In this document: in pieces, positions 24,001 to 32,900 of the stretch | How positions within the stretch are numbered: the first letter of the stretch is position 1 | How the letters are laid out: every line of letters starts with the position of its first letter | Source of the DNA: Lamellibrachia columna | Lineage: Eukaryota; Annelida; Polychaeta; Sabellida; Siboglinidae | Length of the DNA: 64,000 nt | NCBI GenBank assembly: GCA_963662155.1 | Contig: OY759265.1 | Span: forward strand, 59,405,326 to 59,469,325 | Reading direction: 5' to 3' | Position numbers and translations under genes: made by a program | Notes under the pieces: generated by a model | The model's database searches: none | What the model was told of the DNA's origin: nothing | Seen by the model: only the letters and a program-made list of their open reading frames with translations

Positions 24001-26830
24001 CAGAGGTCAGCACCCAAAATCTAACCCTTCATTTTTATCTGTTTTCAGGTGCTTGAGACTTGAGAAGTTTACAAGCTACATATCTGACATATGCTGAATA
24101 TGTAGGCACACTGGTAGATTATCTACGCAGAATTCAAGAATGATAGGACAAAGGACAATGTGTATACGGGTGCACGAAAATGGAAGAGCATTAAAAAAAA
24201 TTCTGAGAAGGATTTCAAGTCTGTATTTCATTGTTGTGTTAGTACTGGTACACTACAACGTCCACATTGTTGCCATCTATTGTCATGGATACTGGCAATC
24301 AGCTGTTAGTTCGGTAGGCTTCTAGTTGATATACTTTCAGAATAATTCTTATAATTCTAATAATTAAGTCTTAAACTTAAATTTTTCAATATTGAAAAAA
24401 AATTTCAGCCCCCAAAATGAGAATGTGGGACAAGTCCTATGACCACCATTTTTAACTGCGATTAGCCTTTGTGAGGTTAAACCATATTAAAATTTCAGGA
24501 TGGTGTTGTCTCATTTAAAATTTTAATATGCTGTTTACCTAATAAAGGACAATGCAGTTAAAAAATGGTGGTCATAGGACTTGTCCCACATTCTCATTTT
24601 GGGTGGTGAAATTCTTCTAGCAAGTGGTTTTCACAAATAATTTAAATATGTTCCATTTCACATTCCGTGATTCATGACACTAAAATTTAGATATCATGTT
24701 TGTAATTAAAACTGCTTTCTCAACTGATTTAGCCTATCGCAAATCCGGTTCATTGGTGTCCATATATGAAGTGTGAATAGTTTATGTAACATCAGCAGTC
24801 GAAAATTAAATATTTTTTCAAATCATCGAAAGAACCGACTTCCATCATTAGATCTGGTAAGGATCACAATAGTGACTATCAAAAATAGTAAACATTGTGT
24901 GGGTCAATGCTGATCATGGATGTGACTTCCATCCTCTCGCCAAACACATGACAAAGTTACGAAATTTTCCCAAGGAAGAAATTTTCTGCATTTTGATTTT
25001 CACTTCATTTAATGCTTGAACAAGCATTAACTAATTTAATAGTTTGTCTGATGATTTCACAAACTTTCAAAAAAGTTGCACAAACGAGCTAGCACGTTGC
25101 AGTGGATTCTAGGTAGGTTTGGTTTTTCGCAAAATTAATTTGAAATGAAACTTGCAAAAAATCGAATTGATTAAGCACCTGACCTTTAAATTACATGTTT
25201 TGTTTATAATTTTACTCTGCTGTTTTACAAAGAGTCATTCTTGTCTAACAAATTTGTTAGAAACTTTTGAAAATTGGACAGAAGATGTGGATCAGGGACA
25301 TAATGTTGATTTTATTTTTCTAGTTTTTCAAAACGCATTTGAAAGGTTGTTGCAGAAACTATCTGCTTATGGAATGCAAGGTAAAGTTTTAGAATGGATA
25401 GCTGATTTTCTATCGGATAGAAAAATGTAAATTATGGTAAGAGGTGCATATTTTATATGGTTTGATGTCATCAGCGGGGTTCCACAAGGATCAGTATTGG
25501 GACCTATTCTCTTTTTTTTATTTATGCAAATGATATACCAGAGACAGTAAATAGTAATATAAAAATGTTTGCTGATGACACCAAAGTATTCAGAACATTA
25601 AAAAACAAATCCGACTGTGAAATCTTACAAGCTGATTTAGATAATTTAAGTGAGTGGAATAATAAATGGTGCGTAACAGCCTAACATTCAACAAAAGTAA
25701 ATGAAAAAGGCAGACAATCTAAAATTCCACTACACCATAGCAACTGAAAATAATAATATGGTTTTAACAGAAACTATTCAAAAGAAGGATCTAGGTGTCT
25801 GGATTTCAAATTATTTGAAATGTGAGAAACAAGTTGTCGCTGCATCCCAACAAGCTATAGTGGTTTTGCATTCAGTAAAGAGAGCATTTATTCAGTTTGA
25901 CAGACACGTTCAACATTGTTCATAATACATATATTAGACCACATCTTGAACATTGCGTACAAGCATGGTCACCTTATTATGCAAAAGATATTTTAATGCT
26001 TGAGAAAGAGTAGTGCAGGGCAACAAAACTGGTAATACTAATAGGCTTCAAGGAATTTACATATATGAGGAAAGGTTGACACAACTAAAACTATACAGAC
26101 TAGAAGAATGGAGACTACAAGGAGATTTAATTGAGACTTTTAAGTTTTTGACTGGGAAGGAGAACATAAACCCAGATCAGTTTTAGCATTAATTTATAGG
26201 CCTTTGACTTTGTAATTTAAATAATCTGAGGCCACATAAAAAAATTAAACAAACAACACTGTATGAAGCTATGCAGACACCGATTTTTCAGTCAAGTGTG
26301 GTGGATGTATGGTATTCATTACCTGACAATATTATCTGCACCCTCAATTAACATATAAAAAATAGAATAGGGTTAAGATATGGGCGAATTATAAAAGGCT
26401 TATCAGGACAGTATCAGTAAATGTCCATTTACCATTACATTAGGCATAACTTGTCGTTACTTGTAAGTGTAAACTTTAGTTTGGTATCGATTGAGATTTA
26501 TTCTGGCAATCAAATTCTTCGCAGCGTTTTTGGACAACGAGCACAAGATTTTTAGCTCAATACTCCAAGACAGCAGTCACAAGATTCAATAGCAAAAACT
26601 CGTGCTGTATCCGGCTAATGTAACGGCAATGCCTTGCCTTGGGATACAATTTAGCGGCATCAGCAGCTCGAATTTCCAATGAAAACTCACTCATTGGGGA
26701 CCCATATACGTGCAGTAGCATCTCTAGATCCGGATAATATGGCTCCTTCCGGAAAATGGCCCACACAAACTGAACGAACATCTTTTTCGTGACCGGCAAT
26801 AGAACACCTAAGTTTGTATGGAACCTCCAT
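1..26830 (-). CDS. PLAA: PLAA (phospholipase A2-activating protein / Doa1-Ufd3 family), exons 1-9, 3' end outside window
   Basis: Homologue of PLAA/Doa1, a ubiquitin-binding cofactor of the p97/VCP (Cdc48) ATPase that acts in ubiquitin-dependent protein turnover and sorting. Nine exons were assembled on the minus strand: 26830-26691, 22994-22819, 22250-22149, 21760-21641, 18045-17739, 9528-9368, 9127-8985, 782-560 and 44-1. All junctions are GT-AG and every reading phase matches. The joined protein (about 470 residues in the window) begins MEVPYKLRC and carries WD blades with the motifs [46 protein letters not shown] and [11 protein letters not shown]. The linker ending WIKIGDVVG and the PFU domain ([20 protein letters not shown]) follow. 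The C-terminal PUL domain, which binds p97 in known homologues, must lie left of position 1. Introns 1, 4, 5 and 7 are 3.6-8.2 kb and full of transposons. Identification comes from remembered family sequence and exon order, and is secure. Confidence 0.95.
560..782 (-). CDS. PLAA: PLAA exon 8 (PFU domain)
   Basis: 223 nt. Starts [20 protein letters not shown], then [16 protein letters not shown] and [11 protein letters not shown], the PFU (PLAA family ubiquitin-binding) signature. The exon must end at donor gtcagt (559-554). Reading through would hit a stop three codons on, whereas splicing to 44 restores the family motif [12 protein letters not shown]. Confidence 0.95.
1691..2475 (+). pseudogene. 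LINE ORF1 (coiled coil plus RRM-like domain), frameshifted
   Basis: The first frame (to 2365) encodes a coiled-coil region followed by [15 protein letters not shown], typical of the RNA-binding ORF1p of L1/CR1-like LINEs. Near 2290 the frame slips; the following frame continues with [19 protein letters not shown] then [20 protein letters not shown] and ends near 2475. A one-base indel therefore splits a normal ORF1. Confidence 0.75.
2522..3580 (+). pseudogene. LINE ORF2, apurinic endonuclease part, with stop codon
   Basis: Endonuclease/exonuclease/phosphatase fold: [22 protein letters not shown], then after an in-frame TAA (2936-2938) [31 protein letters not shown] and [10 protein letters not shown]. 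The frame shifts again near 3530, where [20 protein letters not shown] leads directly into the 38-bp array. Confidence 0.85.
3583..6242 (+). repeat. 38-bp minisatellite, exactly 70 copies, grown from LINE ORF2
   Basis: Consensus unit starts GTACTAAGTAATACTTACAA and ends CGATGCCTGTCCTCTCAA. 2660 bp is 70 x 38. The unit read in the LINE frame is [12 protein letters not shown] plus K, which is the normal ORF2 segment between endonuclease and RT, so the array was born inside the element. Variants (GCATG, GTCTG, TGACAG forms) are interspersed. Confidence 0.97.
6243..8100 (+). pseudogene. LINE ORF2, reverse transcriptase part
   Basis: Continues the ORF2 interrupted by the array ([14 protein letters not shown]). 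The main frame, 6506-7639, carries the RT motifs [48 protein letters not shown] and the catalytic FADD in [10 protein letters not shown]. It is broken near 6452, 6550 and 7635; a downstream frame (7653-7976) encodes the C-terminal [19 protein letters not shown] region. Confidence 0.9.
8336..8765. repeat. Tandem duplication of about 255 bp in PLAA intron 7
   Basis: Two diverged units (about 8336-8598 and 8599-8765) share GGCCACTGGTG, GGGAGGAGAT, CCAAAGTTAGC and a GCATCTTTGTCCA segment. The end of a third unit lies at 1340-1402, left of the LINE. No coding function seen. Confidence 0.75.
8985..9127 (-). CDS. PLAA: PLAA exon 7 (pre-PFU linker)
   Basis: 143 nt. Encodes [20 protein letters not shown] and [14 protein letters not shown], then KKLYQGK, which lead directly into the PFU domain. 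Acceptor gtgcag, donor gtatga; ends in phase 0. Confidence 0.94.
9368..9528 (-). CDS. PLAA: PLAA exon 6 (last propeller strand and linker)
   Basis: 161 nt. Encodes [18 protein letters not shown] and an acidic linker with [12 protein letters not shown]. The residues before and after match the propeller-to-PFU linker of PLAA. Acceptor ctgcag, donor gtaatc. Confidence 0.93.
9959..12045. repeat. 24-bp minisatellite, about 87 copies
   Basis: Unit AATGCCCTAATGAATAAAGT plus A[A/T]AC. Because 24 is a multiple of 3 and the unit lacks stops in one plus and at least two minus frames, it produces giant false ORFs of 727-764 codons on both strands. Every unit carries AATAAA on the plus strand only, antisense to PLAA. 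Variation is almost all a two-state A/T site. Confidence 0.98.
12351..12409 (+). mobile_element. Solo 3' tail fragment of the LINE A family
   Basis: GTGGCTTCCTTGTCCACTTG, CCACCTGGGC and CTTGTTAAAT match, with divergence, the 3' UTR end of LINE copies A-D. Only about 60 bp remain. Confidence 0.7.
12612..15352 (+). mobile_element. LINE copy A, 5'-truncated, open RT frame
   Basis: Non-LTR retrotransposon sitting antisense in PLAA intron 5. Starts inside the endonuclease at CTGAATTAGGACTGACAGGA and ends with two copies of the 10-bp tail unit ATCTTGTTAA. Copies B, C and D are 95% or more alike by eye, so the family was recently active. No clear target duplication. Confidence 0.92.
12638..15253 (+). 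CDS. Non-LTR retrotransposon endonuclease (C-terminal part) and reverse transcriptase
   Basis: 871 codons open. The N-terminal quarter is the C-terminal half of an APE-type endonuclease ([45 protein letters not shown]). The reverse transcriptase follows ([64 protein letters not shown], catalytic FADD at about residue 603), then a C-terminal ending [10 protein letters not shown]. The first methionine is not the native start: the frame is open upstream to the truncation point, so the endonuclease N terminus is missing. Likely dead for retrotransposition but transcribable. Confidence 0.92.
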   Translation: MFRKDRIGRRGRGVILYVKESIQAYEIKLEREADCDEAVWCKIVSGNSKLTIGLVYRSPNINEEDNTKIKNAIKEVSKEECIIMGDFNHGHIQWNSLESTGIEDQQFLFLIQDSFLTQHVLEPTRGENVLDIVLSSQKELVDNVKIFEPLGNSDHNQIHFDINVKSESKNKKTYKRNFHKGNYKDMRKYLAKLDWNNMLKNKTAIECWNILKYEIESIIDKFVPFQKQGKRCRKKHLSKEAIRKIMIKQTMWRIYRHTRKEEDYAKYKEALNAATTEIRQSKRSYEQKLACNIKNDSKSFYAYVRSKQNVQDKVGPLEDSAGNIISQGFLMAEDLNGYFSSVFTKEDISSLPVADAKFQGAKSDYLGPLVVTPELVAKKIKAMKDNKSPGVDGIPPKLLMETVEQISIPLARVFNLSLKEGVVPFEWKEANIIPLFKKGSRNKSENYRPVSLTSVICKLLERLIKDHMVDFLVKHKLLNSSQHGFLKARSCLTNMLCFLEEITKWIDVGSPVDIIYLDFQKAFDKVPHQRLLLKLKAHGIGDSITDWIEQWLTDRRQRVVVDGEVSNWKSVLSGVPQGSVLGPILFLIYINDLDDSITSNILKFADDTKLFRKVNTDGDTQHLQNDLDRLVKWSEKWQMLFNFGKCKCLHTGHGTLILNYKMGDTVLGTTVKEKDLGVTISADMKVSEQCGIAASKGNQILGLIRRNITYKGKKLIIPLYKAIVRPHLEYCIQAWRPYRKDIDTLERIQRRATKMIPELRDLSYEERLKECGLTTLETRRLRGDQIEVFKILNGYENIDRNTFFSLKKDSRTRGHEVKLVKDQCRLDIRKHSFSQRTINEWNKLSTDCVTASSVNMFKNKVDTYLRRAGYK
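15353..15996. other. PLAA intron 5, unannotated stretch
   Basis: AT-rich intron sequence between LINE A and the pogo-like element. I see no open frame with recognisable content and no repeat structure. Confidence 0.5.
15997..16986 (+). mobile_element. Internally deleted pogo/Tigger-like DNA transposon
   Basis: Inverted termini: left CAGTGCAACACGCTTACAGC, right (reverse complement) CAGTGCAACACGCTTATAAC, each followed by GAAC and flanked by TA (15995-15996 and 16987-16988), the target used by Tc1/mariner/pogo elements. At 990 bp it keeps only the C-terminal end of a transposase. Confidence 0.88.
16330..16614 (+). pseudogene. Transposase C-terminal remnant (pogo/Tigger type)
   Basis: An open frame without its own proper start: [20 protein letters not shown], an acidic stretch, then HIRQFICNR and ending [13 protein letters not shown]. 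The KQTS-x-x-DFF ending is characteristic of Tigger/pogo transposases. The DDE catalytic core is absent. Confidence 0.75.
17118..17446. repeat. 25-bp minisatellite, about 13 copies
   Basis: Unit TTGTTTACAAGGTTGTCCAC plus CCAGG, with AAGG/ATGG variants. Open in all three plus frames by chance. In PLAA intron 5. Confidence 0.96.
17739..18045 (-). CDS. PLAA: PLAA exon 5 (blades 5-7)
   Basis: 307 nt, the longest propeller exon. Encodes [49 protein letters not shown] and [19 protein letters not shown]. The antisense LINE copy B begins only 22 bp upstream of the acceptor (tccag), so LINE sequence occupies the branch-point region. Donor is gtgtgt, a weaker but acceptable GT site. Confidence 0.95.
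18093..21113 (+). pseudogene. Endonuclease-reverse transcriptase of LINE copy B, disrupted
   Basis: Same domains as copy A in five frame pieces; the FADD motif is intact within the last piece ([10 protein letters not shown]). The damage listed for the element excludes a functional protein. Confidence 0.88.
18497..18920. mobile_element. 424-bp insertion in LINE B, short non-autonomous element
   Basis: Absent from LINE copies A and C. Begins with a hairpin (GTGGGG ... GTTCAC / GTGAAC ... CCCCAC, 18497-18543) followed by GGTGGCGTTATGGCCCCACC, and ends AATAAACGTCATTTATTTGG then TTGCTGGTTGCAT. The hairpin and end resemble the right part of the DIRS-like element (55800-56127). No target duplication; about five target bases are missing. 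Confidence 0.7.
21212..21640. other. PLAA intron 4, unannotated stretch
   Basis: AT-rich DNA between LINE B and the exon 4 donor. I see no repeat, frame or motif worth naming. Confidence 0.5.
21641..21760 (-). CDS. PLAA: PLAA exon 4 (fourth WD blade)
   Basis: 120 nt. Encodes [16 protein letters not shown], then [16 protein letters not shown]. Acceptor ttgtag, donor gtaggt; phase 1 on both sides. Confidence 0.92.
22149..22250 (-). CDS. PLAA: PLAA exon 3 (third WD blade)
   Basis: 102 nt. Encodes [10 protein letters not shown] followed by [14 protein letters not shown], the most conserved PLAA blade. Its 3' splice site lies in a 13-bp tandem repeat that also contains a second identical acceptor 39 bp (13 codons, in frame) upstream at 22290-22291; see findings. 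Donor gtgagt. Confidence 0.92.
22240..22302 (-). repeat. PLAA: 13-bp tandem repeat spanning the exon 3 acceptor
   Basis: About four units of ACAGCACACAATG (plus strand) with CTG/ATG variants. Two units read ctgtcag/TGTGTGC on the minus strand, giving two identical 3' splice sites 39 bp apart. Confidence 0.85.
22819..22994 (-). CDS. PLAA: PLAA exon 2 (second WD blade)
   Basis: 176 nt with acceptor ttacag at 23000-22995 and donor gtaggc. Encodes [26 protein letters not shown] and AGHTDN. This matches the PLAA segment that reads HFVSC/FVSCVC, then TGG-DH, in known family members. Joins exon 1 in phase. Confidence 0.93.
23001..24400. other. PLAA intron 1, left part
   Basis: No coding content seen. 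From about 23840 it carries a diverged dispersed repeat (ATGTCTCAGAATTT, TTAACCAATGA) that recurs at about 28535. Confidence 0.5.
24411..24603. repeat. Near-perfect hairpin repeat (fold-back)
   Basis: Left arm CCCAAAATGAGAATGTGGGA then CAAGTCCTATGACCACCATT; the right arm at 24554-24603 is its reverse complement. The inner segments (AGGTTAAACCATATTAAAAT against ATTTTAATATG-x-x-GTTTACCT) extend the stem, leaving about 20 unpaired bases. A single diverged arm recurs at 29018-29070. Confidence 0.9.
25230..26340 (+). mobile_element. Decayed CR1-like LINE, RT region
   Basis: Pieces in several frames: [62 protein letters not shown] and [20 protein letters not shown]. Related to but distinct from copies A-D and more heavily mutated. 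Confidence 0.82.
26691..26830 (-). CDS. PLAA: PLAA exon 1 (start codon, first WD blade)
   Basis: 140 nt, start codon ATG at 26830-26828. Encodes MEVPYKLRC, then GHEKDVRSV and [14 protein letters not shown], matching the first blade of PLAA. Donor gtgagt at 26690; two bases carry over to exon 2. The longer open frame over the same DNA is in another frame and is not coding. Confidence 0.92.
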
Positions 26831-27507
26831 GTTTCATTTTGTCAATTGCCTACTCATGACGAGTCATAATCAGTGCTTATCTTTATTGTCAAACTCATAC
26901 AATATGGAAGTGATATACACGGCAGTAGCCGATATTGGTTTAGTTTTATATTTTTATATTTCATATCAGCAAATTATTGGCAACAAAGTTGCATATTTTA
27001 GAAAGGTTTAGCGGCGGACAAGTTTTTAACAACTGAAGCATTTGTCATGTAGGCATAAACAACGCAACAGTACCGGGCTAAACGTTATGTGTAATTTCAT
27101 TGGCCAGACGCAAATGCCGCGTGTGGGCGGGCGATTGAGCAAAGTGCTGTTGTTTTAGCTATGCCAAATACCCTTTGTGTTCTTTGTTAGTACAATCAAT
27201 ATGTATGTTTATACGTGTAACTGTTGGACTAGCCACCAGGGGTGCTAGTGAACTACAAGCATGGCCATGGCATGGGCCTCTTGACTTTGAATGAAAATCT
27301 GTAAAACTGCGGAGATACTCAAACTATAGGCAAAGCCAAAGCCAAGGCAAAGACGAAGTTAAAATTGGTAATTCCACTTTCGGTCGCAGTTCTTTTGATG
27401 GCATACTAACTTTCAGACCAATACAGTTTGATTGAAGAAACTGTTTTGCTCTTTAAATAATTTACTATTTATATGTCTATGAGAATTAGGCGTGTTCACT
27501 TTGAATG

Positions 27508-27601
27508 ATTTAACAAGATTTAACAAGATTGCCATCTCGAACAACAAGTTCCAGATGGCAAGTGAAGTGGACAAGGAAGCCATTGGCTTATCGCTTATCG
27601 A
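27508..27601 (-). mobile_element. LINE A-family 3' tail fragment
   Basis: Reverse complement of the shared LINE 3' end: TTTAACAAGATTTAACAAGA, then CCATCT..GATGGCAAGTG and GGAAGCCATTGGCTTATCG. Contains a short CGAACAACAAG segment absent from copies A-D, so it is a subfamily variant. Confidence 0.75.
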
Positions 27602-27783
27602 ATGGTGTAGGTTCAGTAATCAAATGCTAGACTAAGTTATGGCGTCATGCAGTGATGATGGCGAACTGCAAAGTTCTGTTTTTTTATTCAGGAATTATTA
27701 ATTATATAGTCACAAGTATGTTCATTAGCAGGTCTGCCTAGTCATTACTACATTAGCAGCCTCTCAACTACGAAAACAAATAT

Positions 27784-29733
27784 GGGGCATTCCATCTAAT
27801 GTCAACCAATGCATGTTGCACTCATATTTTTGATTTTGATTTTTTTATTGATCCACAGCCGCAACCCGCACAGGTCAATATAACCACACATGTCAAACCA
27901 CAGGGCTGTAGCTCGAATAGTTTCTGAGTTATGACCTTATTATGAGTTATAGTAACATACATACTATAGTTCCACATCTGTATATTAGTTTTCCCATAAT
28001 CTGCCATTGAAGGTGTGTTTTTATGTGCAAAATTTAGCCAGCAAATTATTTTAGACCCATATTTCAACAATAAAACATGTGAGAACACAAATTAATCTTA
28101 TTTGGATCATTAACACACATACATATCTAGGTATATCAGAAGTTAAAATTTCTATCTAGCTTAGTTTATGAGATACTGAAAAGTGGTGAAAAGTGGTCTA
28201 TATTTAGCAGCCAAAAATGCTGTGGCCATTGAGCTAAAATTCCAATTTATTTTTTATATGAAAGGCAGGTACAATGCCTATGTAATGCACCATATTTGGA
28301 TTCCCTATTCAAATGGCTTCATATTGAGAAAAAAATATATTTCAGATAGACATATTTTGTGTTTTTATCTAATCAATAGATCACAGCACAATATTAAATC
28401 CAATAGCTGATTTTACTACCTATTGCATCTCTAGTAAGAAAATTATGTAAATATTGTTGTCAAATAAAAAAAACCTGAATTCTAGATTATATGTACCTAG
28501 GTCATTCCATGTGAAATCAGCCAATGGTCAAAATGTTTATGTCTCAGAATTTACTTCAATTTTAACCATTGACTAAGTGGCTATGCTTGAGCACTTGTGC
28601 ACAAGAACTAAGCAGTTACAGGTGTACATGCAAATTGTCTCTGTAATGCTGTAGTATAATGTGAAAGAGGGGTAAGACCATTATTTTGTACATGTTTTCA
28701 TGTACCTGTAACTTGAGAAGTTTTCAAGCTGTGTATCTGAAATTTGCTGAAAAAAATGTTGATATATTGGTACAGATTGTGAATGCAAAATTTGAGAATG
28801 AGAGTGGGAATGACAATAGATACACATGGTACAAAATATGGGGAAATTTTTTTCTTCAGAAAATGATTTCAACAGCCTGTATTTCAATGTTGCAACATCC
28901 TCTGCTTTCAGGGATACTGACAATATTCTTAGTTTAGTAGGTATTTACTTTATATTTATATTTTCAGAGTAATTCAATCATAAACTTTGTAACTTTTTAT
29001 ATATTTTACGACTGAGCACCCAAAATTAGAATGTGGGACAAGTCCTATGACTACCATTTTTCACTGTGCGTACTGCATAGCATGTTAGGTAAACAACATA
29101 TTTAAATTTTAGGATGGTGTTCTACCACATTTGTTTGTACCTACCTTTCACATAAAAATAAATTGGAATTTTAGCTCCATGGCCACATAGCATTTTTGTC
29201 TGAGATCAGCATCTCATAAACTAAACTAGATAGAAACTTAAAACTTCTGATATACCTAGATATGTAGGTGTGTTATTGATCCAAGAAATATTCAGTTGTA
29301 TTCTAACATGTTTTATTAATGAATTATGGGTCTAAAATCTCTCATTGGCTCAATTGTGCACATAAAAATACACATCTTCAATGCCAGATTGTGGTAAAAC
29401 TAACATAAGATGTGGAACTATAGTATATATGTTACTATCTACATATAATGGAGAATAAGCGTGCCAAATATCAGAGTTCTAGCACAACTAGTTTTTTAGT
29501 TATTTGTATCTTAAGTAGAGCAAGAAATCTTCATAAAAATTGGCAAAAACGACACTCACCAAATTTTAAATGGTCATAACTCAGAAATTATTCGAGCTAC
29601 AGCCCTATGGTTTGATATGTGGTTATAGTGACCAATGGATTAAATTGGTAAACATTTTGGTTGAATTAAAAAATATGAATGCTACAAGATTTTATTATTT
29701 TGGTTGATTTGACATAAAAATGGAATGCCCCCT
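27784..29733. mobile_element. Large fold-back element in the PLAA-HMGXB4 intergenic region
   Basis: Ends GGGGCATTCCAT at left and ATGGAATGCCCC at right. The left arm (to about 28450) is the reverse complement of the right arm (from about 28960): for example TTATGACCTTATTATGAGTT region against ATGGTCATAACTCAGAAATT, and AAATTCCAATTTATTTTTTA against AAATAAATTGGAATTT. The centre (28500-28960) carries another dispersed repeat. No transposase frame. Confidence 0.8.
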
Positions 29734-29882
29734 GTATGACACCTTTGGACTATCCAACCTTTGGAATAATAATACAGCCCAATAGTTTATGGTGTGGTGT
29801 AAGAAAACGGACCCATCCTCTTAGCTGCATACCTTTACCAAAGAATTACCTATGCTTTCAGAGTGCTTAAAAGTCCAAAACA

Positions 29883-29948
29883 ATGACAGGCCGGTTAAAA
29901 GAAGCCGAAGACCTGTCAGCAACTCCTGCAGTGACAAAATCTGGGAGG
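29883..29948 (+). CDS. HMGXB4: HMGXB4 coding exon 1
   Basis: 22 codons, [20 protein letters not shown] then GR, followed by donor gtaagt. An in-frame stop lies five codons upstream, which supports the ATG at 29883. It joins exon 2 in phase 0 to give [16 protein letters not shown], resembling the N-terminal GR-x-K-KS region of HMGXB4. The family match here is short. Confidence 0.7.
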
Positions 29949-32900
29949 GTAAGTTATTAACTTAATGTCCTGTATAATGCAGTTTTAAATATGTAACCCA
30001 ACAGACCCTTCCTGCTATACCTACATGCTATGTGGTGGATTATGATGGAACGTCAAGATTCGGGTAACAAAACCACATGCCTATACATTAAGCAGGGTTG
30101 GTGTTCTCACATGTTTAAGTTCCATTATAATCCACCAGGTAGCGTGGTGGTAATGGGAAGGATCTATTGTTCAATGAAAGATTGGACGTGGTAAAAAGCA
30201 TGCATACATACATAGGCCGCCATGCAGAGTAGGCACTGACTGGCAATGCTTAATGTTAAGTTTGATAAATTACATTATTTTTAGCATCATAAATATAAAG
30301 CAGACATACTTTATTGCATCTACACTTCTATAGCAGATAAACTTCAGTACAAGTGCTTTGTTGCAAATAAATTAAAGCATTATTATTCTAGTAAAGTCCC
30401 AACGTAAATTTACTTTGCTACATGCCAGCGGTGTGTATGATCATTATCAGAAGCATCAACATGTAAAATAATGCTTTCTGAATGTAACTGTCCACTCCAG
30501 GCGTAATCTCTGTTTAAATTCTCCAACCTGCAGGTGAGGAAGAAATCCGCGAAGGTACTTGAGATGGAGGAGGCCGAGCAGATGGAGAAGTCCCTGTCGA
30601 AGAAGGTGCAGGACACAGTGAAGGGCTTGCGTGAGACACTAGGTGGCATGACAGTGCTAGCAAAGAAAACGCCAACTAAAGCCACTATGTCTATCCCGTC
30701 ACTGCAGAAGTCAGTATCCACAAGCAGTGGCAGCATGATCAGTGCACCCGCACCTGGCACAGGTAGCTTCCTGGAAGGTGACGGAGAACCAGTGGATTCT
30801 CTCCCACAACCACAGTCTGGTGCAGTTAAAACTATCTTCCCTGACACAACCCCAGTGCCACCAGCGCCAAAACAGAAAGCAGAAAAAAGTGCCAAAAAAA
30901 GCAAATCGAAAAAGGGAAAGGATACCACAACCCCAGCTTTGTTGAGTCAGCCTGCATTCTTAGGAGACAGTCCATTGCAGATTAATGTGTCCAACAGTGC
31001 TTTGTCTGCAGGTGATAATGTACAGTTAGAGACAACACCCCCTTTGAAACTGAAACTAGTTTTATCACCGACAAAGGAAGCATCACTGTGCGACACCATG
31101 GATGTTATACCACCCTCATCATATGATATGGAATTGGACGACGACGGAGGAGTATTACAGATAGCAGAACCCACTCCAGTGCCAAGAAAGGTGAGTCATA
31201 CTTGGCATACAGTATGTGTTTTTTTTATAGGAAGCTTAAGCTGCCGACTTCATTAATTGAGCCAAATGAAATACTGCAGCTCTGATTGAAAGAGGCTGTG
31301 CAAAAATATGCATGATTTAAAACAGGCTGTTTACTAGAAATGGTGGTGAAGTCTGCACCTATTCTGATGTTGATATTTGAATTCAGGATTGTCTCAGTTA
31401 ATTGGTGTGCTCTGACACTGGTATATAATAAACTTACACTTGTATAAATTTAACAGTTATGTGTACATAATTTCATAAGGTGGCGTATTACTTGTACACC
31501 CCAGTCATTAAGGTAACAACTTATCATTTGTCAAATTGTTAATGGAGAGTCATTATATTGATTGTGATACAATAATAACTAGTCTTCAAATGGTTATACT
31601 ATCGTATGTACAAATGGTTATACTATCGTATGTACAAACGGTTAAACTGTCGTATGTACAAATGGTTATACTATCGTATGTACAAATGGTTATACTATTG
31701 TATGTACAAATGGTTATACTATCGTATGTACAAATAAATATGTTGTGCTGACAATGTTATCTGACTGAACAGAAATTGAAGAAAAAGAAGAAGAGGAAAC
31801 GTGAGAGTGAAGGTTCGACAGGACTCAAGACATTGCTACTTGGAGAGGCAGCTGCCAGTAAGAAGTGGAAGAAATCATCCAAGAAGCAGATGACAATGTC
31901 CCAGTCAACAGATGAAGAAGAATTCATGGCAACCATGAATGCATTTGGCCAAGGTTTGTTTCTGTTAAGCATAATCACACATACTGTATTTAGAAAGCGC
32001 TTTGATTGGCCTTAAGGACTGGATGCTGAACTGTGTATAAGAACTTACCTTTTTGGTTGGCCCTAAGGACTGGATGCTGCACTGTGTATAAGAACTTACC
32101 TTTTTGATTGGCCCTAAGGACTGGATGCTGCACTGTGTATAAGAACTAACCTTTTTGATTGGCCCTAAGCACTGGATGCTGCACTGTGTATAAGAACTAA
32201 CCTTTTTGATTGGCCCTAAGGACTGGATGCTGCACTGTGTATAAGAACTAACCTTTTTGATTGGCCCTAAGGACTGGATGCTGCACTGTGTATAAGAACT
32301 TACCTTTTTGATTGGCCCTAAGGACTGGATGCTGCACTGTGTATAAGAACTAACCTTTTTGATTGGCCCTAAGCACTGGATGCTGCACTGTGTATAAGAA
32401 CTAACCTTTTTGATTGGCCCTAAGCACTGGATGCTGCACTGTGTATAAGAACTAACCTTTTTGATTGGCCCTAAGGACTGGATGCTGCACTGTGTATAAG
32501 AACTTACCTTTTTGATTGGCCCTAAGGACTGGATGCTGCACTGTGTATAAGAACTTACCTTTTTGATTGGCTCTAAGGACTGGATGCTGCACTGTGTTTA
32601 AGAACTTACCTTTTTGATTGGCCCTAAGGACTGGATGCTGCACTGTGTATAAGAACTTACCTTTTTGATTGGCTCTAAGGACTGGATGCTGCACTGTGTA
32701 TAAGAACTTACCTTTTTGATTGGCCCTAAGGACTGGATGCTGCACTGTGTATAAGAACTAACCTTTTTGATTGGCCCTAAGGACTGGATGCTGCACTGTG
32801 TATAAGAACTTACCTTTTTGATTGGCCCTAAGGACTGGATGCTGCACTGTGTATAAGAACTTACCTTTTTGATTGGCTCTAAGGACTGGATGCTGCACTG

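Larger units (their letters stand above)
26831..29882. promoter_or_regulatory. Divergent intergenic region PLAA / HMGXB4
   Basis: The two genes are transcribed away from each other from this 3-kb interval. It contains a LINE tail fragment (27508-27601) and a roughly 1.95-kb fold-back element ending about 150 bp before the HMGXB4 start codon. No TATA box or CpG-rich core was assigned; non-coding 5' exons may exist. Confidence 0.45.

Noticed and set aside
26557..26799. 80-codon minus-strand frame over PLAA exon 1
   Set aside because: A different frame of the same DNA encodes the PLAA start and first WD blade with correct splice phase.
30410..30928. 172-codon minus-strand frame
   Set aside because: Shadow of HMGXB4 exon 2, which has family similarity on the plus strand.
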